Shown: positions 8,878 through 18,997, numbered from the stretch's first letter. The stretch: DNA of 61,608 nucleotides from JADLGJ01 sp031423615 (GCA_031423615.1 JANPFV010000122.1:1-61608); one strand, 5' to 3'. A program made the numbers and translations. The notes: generated from the letters alone by a model not told the origin.

Positions 8878-9723
8878 CTACCTTAACACGCCTTCGTACT
8901 TCTTGATAAAAAATTTTTCTTCGCCGATCGGCACAAAATTCAACGAAGGATTATATATCAGGATAAAATCTCTCCAGTCCACATCCGGCTTTTCCGTCGT
9001 TAATCCCATATAATATTGCATAAATGGCCCACGATCCACATTAAACTTAAATGCCGTACTAGCCATATTCTTGACCATGATCTGGTCATTTTTTTTTTCA
9101 TACGCCAAAATCGACAGTTTTAAACTGTTGATCATAACCTTGCGAAATGTTGCTAGACTCATACTCTTAAATGGTCCCCCCAAGTCCACAGGCCAGCGCT
9201 CAACATAATCCAAGTGCATACTGCTCTCCAGATCCTTGGTTTTCAAAGAAAGACAGGGGCGCAAATAATCAAGGGCTGTCTCATACTGACCTTTCTCAAA
9301 ATACACGCGTCCCAAGTTATAATTCAACCAATAATGTTGTGGTTCGGCCTGAATGGCTTTCTTCAGAAACTCGACAGCCTCATCGCTGTTACCTAAATAA
9401 TATTCACAAATGGCCAGCATATTATAAGCCCGGCTTACCGTCGCCGGAGCATAAACCATTTCATGTTTTTCGTAATAAGGGACCGTCGCAATGAGGACTT
9501 TATAATATTTTTTTGCAAGACGAAATTGTCTTTCATTATAAAGGGCCCGATCATTCAAATATAAAAGAGGATAAGCGCCTTCTTCTTTCAGATAATTGAC
9601 ACGCCCGAGCCATGCCGCCTCTTTATTCCCAATGATCACAATGACCAGAGCAAATAAAATATAATACGTTATCACTCGAGAAAAGACCGTATCCCAAATG
9701 CACTTCAATCTTTTCATGAACAT
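8878..9723 (-). CDS. Membrane-anchored TPR protein
   Basis: About 281 residues. One membrane helix near residues 17-33, then tetratricopeptide repeats between about 95 and 165 (ICEYYLGNSDEAVEFLKKAI and LGRVYFEKGQYETALDYLRP patterns). The remainder is not recognised. The start overlaps the YfhO-like gene by 10 bases with AAAGGA just before it. It is the last gene of a four-gene overlapping operon and may be a scaffold for the membrane enzyme; this is inference. Confidence 0.7.
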   Translation of the reverse strand: MFMKRLKCIWDTVFSRVITYYILFALVIVIIGNKEAAWLGRVNYLKEEGAYPLLYLNDRALYNERQFRLAKKYYKVLIATVPYYEKHEMVYAPATVSRAYNMLAICEYYLGNSDEAVEFLKKAIQAEPQHYWLNYNLGRVYFEKGQYETALDYLRPCLSLKTKDLESSMHLDYVERWPVDLGGPFKSMSLATFRKVMINSLKLSILAYEKKNDQIMVKNMASTAFKFNVDRGPFMQYYMGLTTEKPDVDWRDFILIYNPSLNFVPIGEEKFFIKKYEGVLR

Positions 9724-11810
9724 TTTTCCTTTTTAATCATGACCCACCTTCTTAACACCATCCAGACCAAGGAAGCAAAAATCAAACATATAACCAGAAC
9801 CAGGGAAAGAGAAATCAGGGTCATCCCTCGCGGGGCATAACGCAAAACAATTTCATTGGTTCCCGCCGGCAAATCAATTCCCTTAAAGGCCAGATTGGCA
9901 CGATAAATTTCTGCCGGCCGGTCATTGATAAAAGCCTGCCAATCCTTGTGATAACTGTCCGTATAAACCAAGGTCTTTTCTTGGTTGTACTGCGTTTGAA
10001 TGATAATCGAATTTACATCAAAATGTGTCACGCGAAATTGTTCAGAAGGGCCTTCAATAGCGAAAGCCGTTGTAAAGTTCACTGACATTTTTAAAGCCTT
10101 TATCCCATCATAGACATAAAATTTATGACGGGTATAGCGCTGCAAGACATCGAAAGGTTCTCGCAATGTCAGATCATAGGACCAAAAAGTTGGAAAACCG
10201 ACTTCGTAAAAACGGCTGGCATCCGTCATGGTAATTCGCGATTTTGCGGTATCATCATTGCCAATCGGACGGGGAGACACCGGCCTCACATAAGAAAAAA
10301 CCGGTTTCGTAGACGGGAAGCGCAGGCATTCTTCGATGAAAGCCCGCTCGAGCGGCGGGGAAGCCGAATAACCTTCGTGATTGTGTCGGCTAAAAACTTC
10401 CCCGGGCTGAACCAGCAAACTCAAAAACAACAGAACGGATAGAATAATTTCCGTGCGTTTGTTATTGAAAACAAACACAAGCCAAAATAAAAAACTCAAT
10501 CCTAAGGCCGCATAAGAAGAACTAATAATATAAGGTTGGTGATAAAGAAAAAAAGCCAGTGCCGCATGAACAAGACCAATAAAAATAATAAATCCCGGCC
10601 GCTTCTTTAACGACCATGCTTTTCTGTTCTCCAGAAAAATCCGCATTTGTTCAGCGGCCAAGAGACACAAGGCCGCCAACAAAAACGGCAGGAAAAAATG
10701 CATATTGCGAATCAATTTGAAATACGAAACATGCTCAAAGACAAAACGATGAAAATGGGTTCCCGATGTCATAATGAAAAGCAACAAAGGCAGGGCCGTC
10801 GAGACACAGACAGCCATCACGCGTGTTGTCCTCAATAAAGCTCCTAAAATCAAAACAATATAAAAGAAAAAAGAAAGATAAAAAAAACAATCATCACCAT
10901 ATTGGATCACGTCTAAATTGGCATAAATATCCTCGAGATCCATACGGCTCGAAAGACCGTTTGCCGCAACTCTTTCATAATCCACAAAATCCGCCCCAGC
11001 CTTTTTTTCGATATTCTGATTACGAAAAGGGACAACGACTTCCTTATTAACCGTACTCTTATAGGCCCAATAACCGGGCATAAAAGCCAAAATAAGAACA
11101 GCTAAAGAAAGAAGCACCAACCCGCCATGGCCGCGAACAAACCGGCTTCCCCGTGACATGACAATTCTTATCGACGAAAAATAAAATATGCTCATCACGG
11201 CACAAATTATCACGAACACGGTCAGAAAATAAAAAGGAAGATACGATGTCAGAATAAGGACGGCTGTCAACGTGAGACCTGTTCCTGTCAAACGGGAGGG
11301 ATTTTTTAAAAAGGAAAAGAAAAAATATAAAAACCAAAGGCCGGGGACATACAGCAAGGGCGGATGATATTGGGCGAAGAGCGACAAACTGATAGAAGAG
11401 AATAAAAATAATAAAAATGCAAAATACGCCGCGCTTTTATTTTGCAAAATAAGTTGAGCCAACAGATAGAACCCCAACATCCCTGTCCAGAAATATCCCG
11501 CGATCGTAAAAAGAAAAGCCTGATAATAGCTCAGTCCGCAGGCATTTAAAATAGGAATCAGCAGCCAAAAAGGATTATAAATGCCGACATAATTAAAAAG
11601 GATATGCGTAGGCTCGCCCCAGAGCACAAAAGGTTCCCACAAGGGGAAGACTCCGAGTTTCATGTTGTCGATATAAAATTTTACAACCGAATAAATGTGG
11701 AGGGTTTCCGAGCTGATGACCGCCTGACCCGAAAGAAAAGATTTAAAAAGAAAGCACCAAATCCCGAGAGGGAGAAAGAACTTTAAAAAAGATTGCCATT
11801 TATTTTTCAC
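9714..11810 (-). CDS. YfhO-like polytopic membrane protein (GT-C type)
   Basis: About 698 residues with an N-terminal signal-anchor, a dozen or so hydrophobic segments through about residue 480, a soluble domain (about 490-655) and a final helix near 670-690. This layout matches YfhO/GT-C membrane glycosyltransferases, which use polyprenyl-phosphate sugars outside the membrane. The motif GEPT near residue 66 and a DLEDIYANLD acidic loop (about 291-300) lie in predicted periplasmic loops. It overlaps both neighbours, so the radical SAM, this protein and the TPR protein are translationally coupled. Substrate unknown. Confidence 0.7.
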   Translation of the reverse strand: MKNKWQSFLKFFLPLGIWCFLFKSFLSGQAVISSETLHIYSVVKFYIDNMKLGVFPLWEPFVLWGEPTHILFNYVGIYNPFWLLIPILNACGLSYYQAFLFTIAGYFWTGMLGFYLLAQLILQNKSAAYFAFLLFLFSSISLSLFAQYHPPLLYVPGLWFLYFFFSFLKNPSRLTGTGLTLTAVLILTSYLPFYFLTVFVIICAVMSIFYFSSIRIVMSRGSRFVRGHGGLVLLSLAVLILAFMPGYWAYKSTVNKEVVVPFRNQNIEKKAGADFVDYERVAANGLSSRMDLEDIYANLDVIQYGDDCFFYLSFFFYIVLILGALLRTTRVMAVCVSTALPLLLFIMTSGTHFHRFVFEHVSYFKLIRNMHFFLPFLLAALCLLAAEQMRIFLENRKAWSLKKRPGFIIFIGLVHAALAFFLYHQPYIISSSYAALGLSFLFWLVFVFNNKRTEIILSVLLFLSLLVQPGEVFSRHNHEGYSASPPLERAFIEECLRFPSTKPVFSYVRPVSPRPIGNDDTAKSRITMTDASRFYEVGFPTFWSYDLTLREPFDVLQRYTRHKFYVYDGIKALKMSVNFTTAFAIEGPSEQFRVTHFDVNSIIIQTQYNQEKTLVYTDSYHKDWQAFINDRPAEIYRANLAFKGIDLPAGTNEIVLRYAPRGMTLISLSLVLVICLIFASLVWMVLRRWVMIKKEKCS

Positions 11811-12879
11811 AAGCCACTTTGATCAATTCTAAAGGAGAATAGCGGACCGATGTTGGAATAAAGCATCCGTGTGTGCAATCGCATTTATGGCGGGCGGTGT
11901 CTTCCCGCACAGGTTGAAAAACTTTGTCCCTCAACGCGGTATTCAGATCAAAACCATAATCGCGGATATTGACTTTTTCCGACCGCAATTCGCAGGCGGC
12001 AAGTATCCCGTCGGGATAAAGAACAGCCATCCTTTTTCCTGCGCAGCACTTGACCGGCCACGGTTTTTTACGCAAAAAATTCTCATAAGCAATATCAAAA
12101 TTGTGCAGGCTGTATTTTGTGATCAAGCCGTTAAAAAAGGGGCTGGCAAAAATACTGGCTGACGTCCCCTGAAATTTCCTCAAGTAGGACTTGAGATTGT
12201 CCCGCAAAAACGCGACTGTCTCGCCGGAAAGATACAAATCGCTCACCAAATCCGGCTTATCACGAACCGGTTCGAACCAATGATAATCCGGCGAAACCTT
12301 TTCCCGGATATAAAAGGCCAAATCCCGGTGGTCTTTGAGTGTCCCTTTTGTCAAAACCGAGACAACCAGAATCCTCAAGCGGGTGTGCGGCCCCCGCAGA
12401 TCTTTCAACGCGCGGATCGTTTGTTCCGCTCTTTGAAAGCAACCTTTGAGTTCTCGCACCGCGTCATGCTTTTCACCGATGGCATCCAAGGAAACCTGAA
12501 TCGATAGATCCAATTGCGGAAACGCCGTCGTGATGTTCTTGACAAAGGTGGTAATGCGATCTGAAAAAAACCCATTGGTGGGAATTTGTACGACGCTGAC
12601 GCGACAGTTTCTTACAAAGGCCGCGACTACTTCGAAAAGATCGGTCCGTAGAAATGGTTCGCCCCCGCCGATCAAAAGACCATTAAGCGATCCTAGTTTC
12701 TTAGAAATCTGCACAATCTGATCTAAGGTCATTTCCGGAACATGATTTAATTCATCGCCGTAAAAGCAAAAATGACATTTAGCATTACACCGGCTCGTGA
12801 CATAAAGAATCAAGGTATCCAAGCCGGGAGGCTTCAATAGTTTTGCAGACTCTTTGACAAAAAATTTAATATTGTCCAT
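11800..12879 (-). CDS. Radical SAM protein with SPASM-like C-terminus
   Basis: About 359 residues. The radical SAM cluster is CNAKCHFC (C31, C35, C38), followed by GGGEPF (about 77-82), the SAM-binding motif. The C-terminal third has further cysteines (CCAGKR, ACELR, CDCTHGC) matching a SPASM/Twitch auxiliary Fe-S domain. Such enzymes modify peptides, carbohydrates or lipids. It lies 2 bases after a GT2 gene and overlaps the YfhO-like gene, so a role in making or modifying a surface glycan or lipid is more likely than peptide maturation; no precursor peptide was seen. Function inferred. Confidence 0.78.
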   Translation of the reverse strand: MDNIKFFVKESAKLLKPPGLDTLILYVTSRCNAKCHFCFYGDELNHVPEMTLDQIVQISKKLGSLNGLLIGGGEPFLRTDLFEVVAAFVRNCRVSVVQIPTNGFFSDRITTFVKNITTAFPQLDLSIQVSLDAIGEKHDAVRELKGCFQRAEQTIRALKDLRGPHTRLRILVVSVLTKGTLKDHRDLAFYIREKVSPDYHWFEPVRDKPDLVSDLYLSGETVAFLRDNLKSYLRKFQGTSASIFASPFFNGLITKYSLHNFDIAYENFLRKKPWPVKCCAGKRMAVLYPDGILAACELRSEKVNIRDYGFDLNTALRDKVFQPVREDTARHKCDCTHGCFIPTSVRYSPLELIKVACEK

Positions 12880-12881
12880 AA

Positions 12882-13877
12882 TTAAATCCTGTCATAAATC
12901 TTAACCGCCGTTTTGTAAAAAAACGGTGGCAAAAAAGAAAGAACACGCAGACCCGTCATCCGAACTTCAAAATTGAGAGGCTGGCACTTAGAATGAAAAA
13001 GATACTCTTGGGCCTCGCGATTATGGCAGGCGTTCAATCTTTGAATACCGGCGCGCTGATAAATCATGGCCACGGCCCGCTCGAAATCTTTTTTCCGTTT
13101 TTCCAATAACCCTTGTCGGCGATACATTCTTTCCAGAATTCCGACATTCACCTTCACATAATCCCTACGGTTAACAAAATGTCTTCCCTTATTATTGACC
13201 CTGTAAATCATTAAGGATTCACTAATGGCTTTTACCCCGGACGGGAAACGTTCGGCCATCCTCACAAAGAGATCCCAATCCTCAGAAACACCCAAGGTTT
13301 CATTAAATAATCCCACTTCTACAAGGGCCCTTTTCTTGAAAGCATTGGAAGAAAAGGTGTGATAATTATATCCCCTAAGATGATAAGCATTGACGTCTTT
13401 CCCCGACGGGAGAAGGCCTCCTGGGAAACCATGATAACGCGAATTCGGCTTGCGGTGCAATTTTTCATCGACAAGATAATGGCCATTGGCATAAACCCAA
13501 ACGATATCCGGTTGGGTCAAAAAAAGATCCATTTGCTTTTGAAGGATTGTGGGCTGCCAGACATCGTCGGCATCGAGAAAGGCTATATATTCCCCTCGCG
13601 CAAAATTGATCCCGATATTGCGGGAATAACCCGGGCCCTTATTGTCAGGGTTACGGTGGATCGTTATAAGACCTTTGTCTTGTCTAATATTCAACTTCTC
13701 CAGCGTCAGTGCGGGTTGAGAACCGTCGTCTACAATTAAAATTTCAATATGGGGATACGTATTATCAAGGCAGGACCGGAGGGCTTCCTCTAAAAATTTA
13801 AAATCGTTATAAAAAGGAATAATGACCGAAACAAGCGGCAATTCCAAATCTGTTTTATGGTTTTTCAGTTCGGCCAT
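12882..13877 (-). CDS. Family 2 glycosyltransferase
   Basis: Cytoplasmic GT-A transferase using a nucleotide sugar. Residues 15-54 carry the family start VSVIIPFYND and the VDDGS motif (about 49-53); the metal-binding DAD is at 102-104 (LDADDVW). A later SEDWDLFVRM motif (about 198-207) gives the catalytic Asp region. About 331 residues. It is the first gene of the GT2-rSAM-YfhO-TPR operon; the 141-base gap to the divergent radical SAM gene must hold both promoters. Donor and acceptor unknown. Confidence 0.87.
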   Translation of the reverse strand: MAELKNHKTDLELPLVSVIIPFYNDFKFLEEALRSCLDNTYPHIEILIVDDGSQPALTLEKLNIRQDKGLITIHRNPDNKGPGYSRNIGINFARGEYIAFLDADDVWQPTILQKQMDLFLTQPDIVWVYANGHYLVDEKLHRKPNSRYHGFPGGLLPSGKDVNAYHLRGYNYHTFSSNAFKKRALVEVGLFNETLGVSEDWDLFVRMAERFPSGVKAISESLMIYRVNNKGRHFVNRRDYVKVNVGILERMYRRQGLLEKRKKDFERAVAMIYQRAGIQRLNACHNREAQEYLFHSKCQPLNFEVRMTGLRVLSFLPPFFYKTAVKIYDRI

Positions 13878-14018
13878 TTTGTTATTATCTACTCTCTGAT
13901 CGACAAGTCAAGCCGGTTTAAAAAACAAATTATAATCATTCGTTTAAAAATTTTATTTGTTATAATGAATTACTCTTAACGAATTTGCTTCAGTCTTTCT
14001 AAAAAGTTTTCGCGTATT

Positions 14019-15566
14019 ATGATCATGAAAAATGAAAAACCGGCCGTTCTCCTTCTGTATCCTAAAACGGGTATGGACTTCGGTTCCACCATTGCTCCGC
14101 CGCATGCCTTGTTAACAATTGCCGCGCCGGTTTTAAAAGCCGGCTACTCCGTTAAAATCCTCGATCAACGCGTCGAATCCATCACAAAAGAAATCATGGA
14201 AAACTTTTTGTCCACCGACACAATTTGTGTCGGCATTTCTTCCATGACCGGAACGCAGATCCATTATGCTTTAAAACTGGCGCAAATGGTCCGAGACATT
14301 GTGGGACACAAAGTCCCTCTCGTCTGGGGCGGGTGCCATCCTTCCGTTGCCGCCGAACAGACTTTAGAGCATGAAAATGTGGATATTGTCGCCATCGGCG
14401 AAGGGGATGAAACCTTTGTCGAACTTGTGGACGCCCTGGCGCATAAACGCACATTGCGCACCGTTAAAGGCATCCTCTACAAAGACGGTTCCGCCTTTGT
14501 AAAAACCGATTGCCGTTCTCTTTTGGATGTCGAAAGCCTTTTGCCGACTCCCTGGGAACTTATTGACGTTGAAAAATATATTCATCGGGATATGTATGTC
14601 CAATCGCGGACCCGCGTTCTCGATGTGGGGCAGACCAGCCGCGGCTGTCCTTTCAATTGCGGCTTCTGCTCCAGCGCTTCCATCCGGGAAAGAAAATGGC
14701 GCGCCGTTTCAGTAAACAAAACCTTGGCCCGCATTGAAGATGAAATCAAACGGTTTAAGCTTGACGGGATTTGGTTACGTGACGACGAATTTTATATCAA
14801 CCGCAAACGTGCTACGGACATTTGCCAGGGTTTCATCGACCGCGAATTTAATTTAAACTTTTATACATCCGGAACACGAGCGGACGTTTTTATGAAAGCT
14901 TCCGACGCTGACATTGGTGTGCTCAAACGCTCCGGAGCGCATACGTTGAAATTCGGCGCGGAGTCCGGATCGCAACGCATTTTAGACCTCATGATCAAAG
15001 GCATCACCGTCCAGCAAACCCTTGATGCCAACGAACGCTGCAAGAAATTCGGGATCACGCCGGTCTTTGGCTTGATGATTGGGTATCCGACGGAAACATT
15101 CGCCGAAATCAACCAAACCATCGATCTTGGCTTTCGCATTAAAAAAGAAAATCCCAATGCCCAGCTTGAAACCATGGCGATTTTTACTCCTCTGCCCGGA
15201 ACGCCGGACTTTCGCTTGTCTTTAAAACACGGCCTTGTCCCGCCGAAATCTCTGGAAGAATGGGGTGATTGGATCTTTGATGATTATGATCTTCAAGGCC
15301 GACGTAACCCGTGGTTTGATGTTCAAGGCCGTATGAAATTAGGAAACATTTCTTATATGAGTATTTTGGCCAATGCGCTGGAGAATGTCATGGGGAGTTT
15401 GAATAATCGGCCGCTACGCTATGTGGCGACCCGTCTTTCCAAGCCGGTGAGTTATTATTACACGCAGAAATTGAACAACAAAATGTATAACTTTGCTCCG
15501 GACCTGCAATTGGTCCGCCATTTGCGCCATGAACTTTTTTACAAAAGCGATTTTACCATCAATTAA
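14019..15566 (+). CDS. B12-binding radical SAM protein
   Basis: About 515 residues. The N-terminal half (about 8-150) is a cobalamin-binding Rossmann-like domain seen in B12-dependent radical SAM enzymes; the radical SAM cluster is CPFNCGFC (C210, C214, C217). The C-terminal part continues the partial TIM barrel with GAESGSQRILDLMIKG. Family members are methyltransferases or catalyse other radical chemistry on lipids, cofactors or antibiotics. ATG 14019 is used; an ATG two codons later is also possible and no ribosome site is evident. A TATAAT at 13961-13966 may be its -10. It diverges from the GT2 operon and overlaps in theme, suggesting a shared product. Confidence 0.83.
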   Translation: MIMKNEKPAVLLLYPKTGMDFGSTIAPPHALLTIAAPVLKAGYSVKILDQRVESITKEIMENFLSTDTICVGISSMTGTQIHYALKLAQMVRDIVGHKVPLVWGGCHPSVAAEQTLEHENVDIVAIGEGDETFVELVDALAHKRTLRTVKGILYKDGSAFVKTDCRSLLDVESLLPTPWELIDVEKYIHRDMYVQSRTRVLDVGQTSRGCPFNCGFCSSASIRERKWRAVSVNKTLARIEDEIKRFKLDGIWLRDDEFYINRKRATDICQGFIDREFNLNFYTSGTRADVFMKASDADIGVLKRSGAHTLKFGAESGSQRILDLMIKGITVQQTLDANERCKKFGITPVFGLMIGYPTETFAEINQTIDLGFRIKKENPNAQLETMAIFTPLPGTPDFRLSLKHGLVPPKSLEEWGDWIFDDYDLQGRRNPWFDVQGRMKLGNISYMSILANALENVMGSLNNRPLRYVATRLSKPVSYYYTQKLNNKMYNFAPDLQLVRHLRHELFYKSDFTIN

Positions 15567-15569
15567 AAT

Positions 15570-15878
15570 ATGGAAAATACCAACGTATTAAATCCTCAGC
15601 CTGTTCCAACATCCGTTCCTGTCGTTGAAACTCAAGAGAAGAAAGTCAGTGCCACCAACGATAAAATGCGTGTAGAAATCATTAAAGCCCGCGAAGTCAA
15701 CACGACTCTTTTCACCCAGACCTGGATCCTTTTAGCCTCCGGCGTTTTAATGATCGCCACCTGTTTGCTAATCGCTTATTTGCACGTTTATAAAGTTTTT
15801 AGGAAATTTAAAATCCCCGACCCGTTTCATGATTCCCGCAAACACCCGCTCAATGATCCGCACGCTGCGCGCGGCTGA
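15570..15878 (+). CDS. Small single-helix membrane protein
   Basis: About 102 residues, unrecognised. A polar, Pro/Val-rich N-terminus (1-45) is followed by one membrane helix (about 50-72) and a basic tail with HDSRKHP. It starts 3 bases after the radical SAM stop and is surely co-transcribed. It ends with TGA, convergent with the next gene 12 bases away. Confidence 0.5.
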   Translation: MENTNVLNPQPVPTSVPVVETQEKKVSATNDKMRVEIIKAREVNTTLFTQTWILLASGVLMIATCLLIAYLHVYKVFRKFKIPDPFHDSRKHPLNDPHAARG

Positions 15879-15890
15879 CAACAATCTTTC

Positions 15891-16862
15891 TTATTTGATA
15901 ATTGCATTAAGCTCAAATTGGGTATGCGGGCCGCGGGACTTGGCGGCCTGAAGACAAATCTCCCGCACCAAAGGATGGGTCTCAACACTCATTTGCAAAG
16001 ACCAGACCGCCGCCGCCTTTATCATCATGTATTCAATTTCCTCGTCGGATAAATTGAGAATCTTGCGGATCTCCAGGGCCTTTTTAGAAGGCTGTCCCGG
16101 ACGGGCGGTTTTTGTCAAATAAGAAGAATACATCACATCCATATCTCCGGGATAATCGATTTTGGCCTTGGCAAAATCCATATCGATTTGCACTTCCTGC
16201 TGCAGAAGATCACTGGATTTCTTCTTTTCAATCTTAGAGTGTTTGGCCAGCATCCATTCCAGAAGTTTTTTGCGAAAAAGATCATCTCGGGAAACCACAT
16301 CAATAATTCTCAGCAGCGGTTCCTTCTGGCCCGTAACAAAAAAATCTGCCCAAAGAAAATCAATGTCCACCGCCTTTTTGACCTCTTGGGCCAAAGGATT
16401 AAAGGGATAAGGAATTCCTTTTTTCAAGGCCTCAAGGATGGCGGGCTTTTCCAATTTGAAATTCTTATCGTCCAATTTTTCTTTTAAAAAAACTTCGACC
16501 TTTTCATCGCCGCAAAGTTCCAGAACCATGAGGACAAATAAACGTCCCGGGTGCGAAGTTTTCACAAAAACCTCCCGATATTTTGGCACGAGAGCCGGCT
16601 CCTGCTGGGCTATCCTCGCAAAAATGTAGGCCACCGCGCCCAGCACTTCCGGCGGCTGGGTCTTAGGAAAATTGGAAGCGGCATAATGTTCAAGCGCAGC
16701 GGGGATTTTTTGAGGTTCGGGATTCTTATAAAAATTGGTTAAAATATCCTGATATTTCTTTTCTACCGCCGGTCCACCACCCATCTCCTTCGCTAAAGCG
16801 TGGATAGAAGGCGTCAATAAAAATACGACCGCCACCACAAAAATCCTGAAAGTCTTTTTCAT
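15891..16862 (-). CDS. Secreted helical-repeat protein of unknown function
   Basis: About 323 residues with a signal peptide (1-24, cleavage near ALA). The body is largely amphipathic helix pairs resembling HEAT-like repeats (for example LGAVAYIFARIAQ and GRLFVLMVLELCGDEKVEVFLKEKL), so it may be a periplasmic binding or scaffold protein. No catalytic motif found. It has 57 bases of spacing to the next gene upstream, so it may be the second gene of an operon with the large membrane protein. Confidence 0.6.
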   Translation of the reverse strand: MKKTFRIFVVAVVFLLTPSIHALAKEMGGGPAVEKKYQDILTNFYKNPEPQKIPAALEHYAASNFPKTQPPEVLGAVAYIFARIAQQEPALVPKYREVFVKTSHPGRLFVLMVLELCGDEKVEVFLKEKLDDKNFKLEKPAILEALKKGIPYPFNPLAQEVKKAVDIDFLWADFFVTGQKEPLLRIIDVVSRDDLFRKKLLEWMLAKHSKIEKKKSSDLLQQEVQIDMDFAKAKIDYPGDMDVMYSSYLTKTARPGQPSKKALEIRKILNLSDEEIEYMMIKAAAVWSLQMSVETHPLVREICLQAAKSRGPHTQFELNAIIK

Positions 16863-16919
16863 ATATTCCTCGATCTGCTTAGAATTTTATTAAACCTTTT
16901 TATAATATCGATTTTTCTC

Positions 16920-18422
16920 TCAGGAGCTGGTCATAAAATTATATTTGGGATTTTTAGTCCGGAAATACTGCGGATAAATAATCTCCATAAAGGAATAAAC
17001 ATCGTCGGGATTGCGTTCTGACCGGCGGACATTGGAACACTTGAAATTTCCCGGGAAAGTCGGCGCGACATAAAAAGAAAAGCCTGGCTCTTGGCCTTTA
17101 CTGGCAATCAACAAATTGAGCGTCCGCAAAAGGACCAAGGTTTGATTGCTCGCGTTGGCTTGCCTTTGGTTATTTTGATAAAGATTAACGCCATTATGCA
17201 AGGTCAGCAAAATTACTAGAAAAGCGAGGATAAATTTATCTCTCTTTTGTATGGTGATCCGGCTTAACAAAGCATAACCAATCATGACCATCATCAGCCA
17301 GAAAAAATAAGCATAATAAATATTTTTAAAAATGGTTTCTTCCAAACCCCGCGGATTGGATCGTCCGACCGTAATCAATACCAAAAAAATTAAAAGAAGA
17401 ACGGTGACATTTCCGATCCACAGGGTGAGTGGTTTTTTCTTTCTTTCCAAAGTCATCCGCTGAAAAAATAAAACCGCTAAGACAACCAAAAGAACAATCG
17501 CGATCCACACAAATGGCTCTTGCCAATTCACTGTAGGAATAGGAAATAACATCTTATGCGGGTCAAACATATTGCGCTCGCCCAAGTTCCAGATAATCTG
17601 CGACGGAAACAAGCCCTGAAACAGCCACCATTGGAGCATAATAACGGCATTCAAAAAAGTTTTATTCAAAGACAATTTGATAATATCATGGGCCTCCGGA
17701 GCTACGGCGCCATGCACACCCCAAAAATTCCACGCATTTAATGCAGCATAACTTACCATCGGCAAAAGCAAGAGCCAGGCCCTGACACGCTGACGAGGAT
17801 ATTTCCACCATATCCAGATAAAAATCACCAGGCTGTAAACATTGCCACTCTCATAAGAAAAGCACATCACAAACAAGGCCCCCAGCATAACAATCCAATC
17901 GCGGGTAGTCATCTGGTCGTACAGCATCAAGCGTAAAATTTTAAGCAAACAAAACAAAAAAACCATATAGGTGGAAATCTGGTCCCAAATGACCATTTCC
18001 ATATTGCTGCTGAGCAAAGCAAAAAAACCGGCGGCCACAATCGCCCCAAAACCAGCCCGCAATTCGAGCAATAAGGCCAAAAGCTGCCAGATAACAGCCA
18101 GATGCATTACGATTCCAAACAATTGCCACAAGATAAAATTGTTTCCGAAAAAAAATTGTTCGGCGCCCAAAATAAAATAAACCCCAGGCCGAAAAAGCAA
18201 CTGGTCTCCGGGGGCAAATTGTCTTTGCCGATTAAGGTCATAAGACCCTACGGTCAAATCCCACAAGCTATGTTTATCCCTAACCTCGGCTAAATATCCG
18301 ATCTGATCTCCCCGTGGAATATGGAGCAAAGACGGAGAATACGCAATCAGGACGGCCAGAGCAATAAGGCTAAAACCTATCCATTGTTTGACAAGCGGAT
18401 CATGAAAAGAAATTTGACGCAT
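16920..18422 (-). CDS. Polytopic membrane protein, possible GT-C glycosyltransferase
   Basis: About 500 residues with roughly ten or more hydrophobic helices. The first periplasmic loop carries acidic residues (RGDQIGYLAEVRDK) where GT-C enzymes have their catalytic Asp/Glu; the C-terminal 70 residues are soluble. It resembles unassigned GT-C/PMT-like proteins. An in-frame TTG at 18512 would add 30 residues of non-membrane sequence; I prefer ATG 18422 because the protein then begins right before the first helix, but no ribosome site decides it. Function is inference from topology. Confidence 0.55.
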   Translation of the reverse strand: MRQISFHDPLVKQWIGFSLIALAVLIAYSPSLLHIPRGDQIGYLAEVRDKHSLWDLTVGSYDLNRQRQFAPGDQLLFRPGVYFILGAEQFFFGNNFILWQLFGIVMHLAVIWQLLALLLELRAGFGAIVAAGFFALLSSNMEMVIWDQISTYMVFLFCLLKILRLMLYDQMTTRDWIVMLGALFVMCFSYESGNVYSLVIFIWIWWKYPRQRVRAWLLLLPMVSYAALNAWNFWGVHGAVAPEAHDIIKLSLNKTFLNAVIMLQWWLFQGLFPSQIIWNLGERNMFDPHKMLFPIPTVNWQEPFVWIAIVLLVVLAVLFFQRMTLERKKKPLTLWIGNVTVLLLIFLVLITVGRSNPRGLEETIFKNIYYAYFFWLMMVMIGYALLSRITIQKRDKFILAFLVILLTLHNGVNLYQNNQRQANASNQTLVLLRTLNLLIASKGQEPGFSFYVAPTFPGNFKCSNVRRSERNPDDVYSFMEIIYPQYFRTKNPKYNFMTSS

Positions 18423-18539
18423 AAGGAACACAAATGGGATGTGAAGTATTTTGGAACAGTATAAGACAAAGAAAAACCCTTTGCAAAATTTATTCTCTGC
18501 AAAGGGCGCCAAACGGCTTAACGCCAGACGGGATTAATC

Positions 18540-18905
18540 TTAAATATTCGGGACATGGTCCTTACTTCCCCTGATATAGACGCTCAACAGAAATTTTAAG
18601 TAACATTTAGAAAAAAAGAACCCCACCGTTAAAGACGCAATGAAGCCTACAATAAAAAAAGCCATCCGGTATTGGAGGCCGAAGATAGGGACTAATTGAG
18701 GGGCCAGAATAAAAAATAGAACTACCGGGGCGAGGATCAACAAACAATAGTTTAAACAATCAAAAAACCAAAAACCCCCGGTTTTATGCAAGCGGCAATA
18801 TTGACACCGGTAGGCCCAACTGGAAAGAATGCCTTTGAAACCTGCTAAAATCAGGACCTCAGAGTCGATTCTACACTTGGGACATTTAAGAATGATCTTA
18901 TCCAA
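18540..18905 (-). CDS. Zinc-ribbon two-helix membrane protein
   Basis: About 121 residues. Two CxxC knuckles (CPKC, CQYC, the first near residue 8) form a zinc ribbon, followed by two long membrane helices (about 45-65 and 75-95). Unrecognised. The TTG start at 18905 is chosen because AAAGGA sits 6 bases before it; a TTG 6 codons upstream is the alternative. Similar knuckles open the SRPBCC membrane protein at 21.5-22.5 kb, but I see no further similarity. Confidence 0.5.
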   Translation of the reverse strand: MDKIILKCPKCRIDSEVLILAGFKGILSSWAYRCQYCRLHKTGGFWFFDCLNYCLLILAPVVLFFILAPQLVPIFGLQYRMAFFIVGFIASLTVGFFFSKCYLKFLLSVYIRGSKDHVPNI

Positions 18906-18997
18906 GAACGTTCCTTTCGACAAAAACGAAAATTAAACTTCTTAAAGTATAAACTATAGAACAAATTTTTCCAAAAAAGAGGATCCTGTCGATTTTC

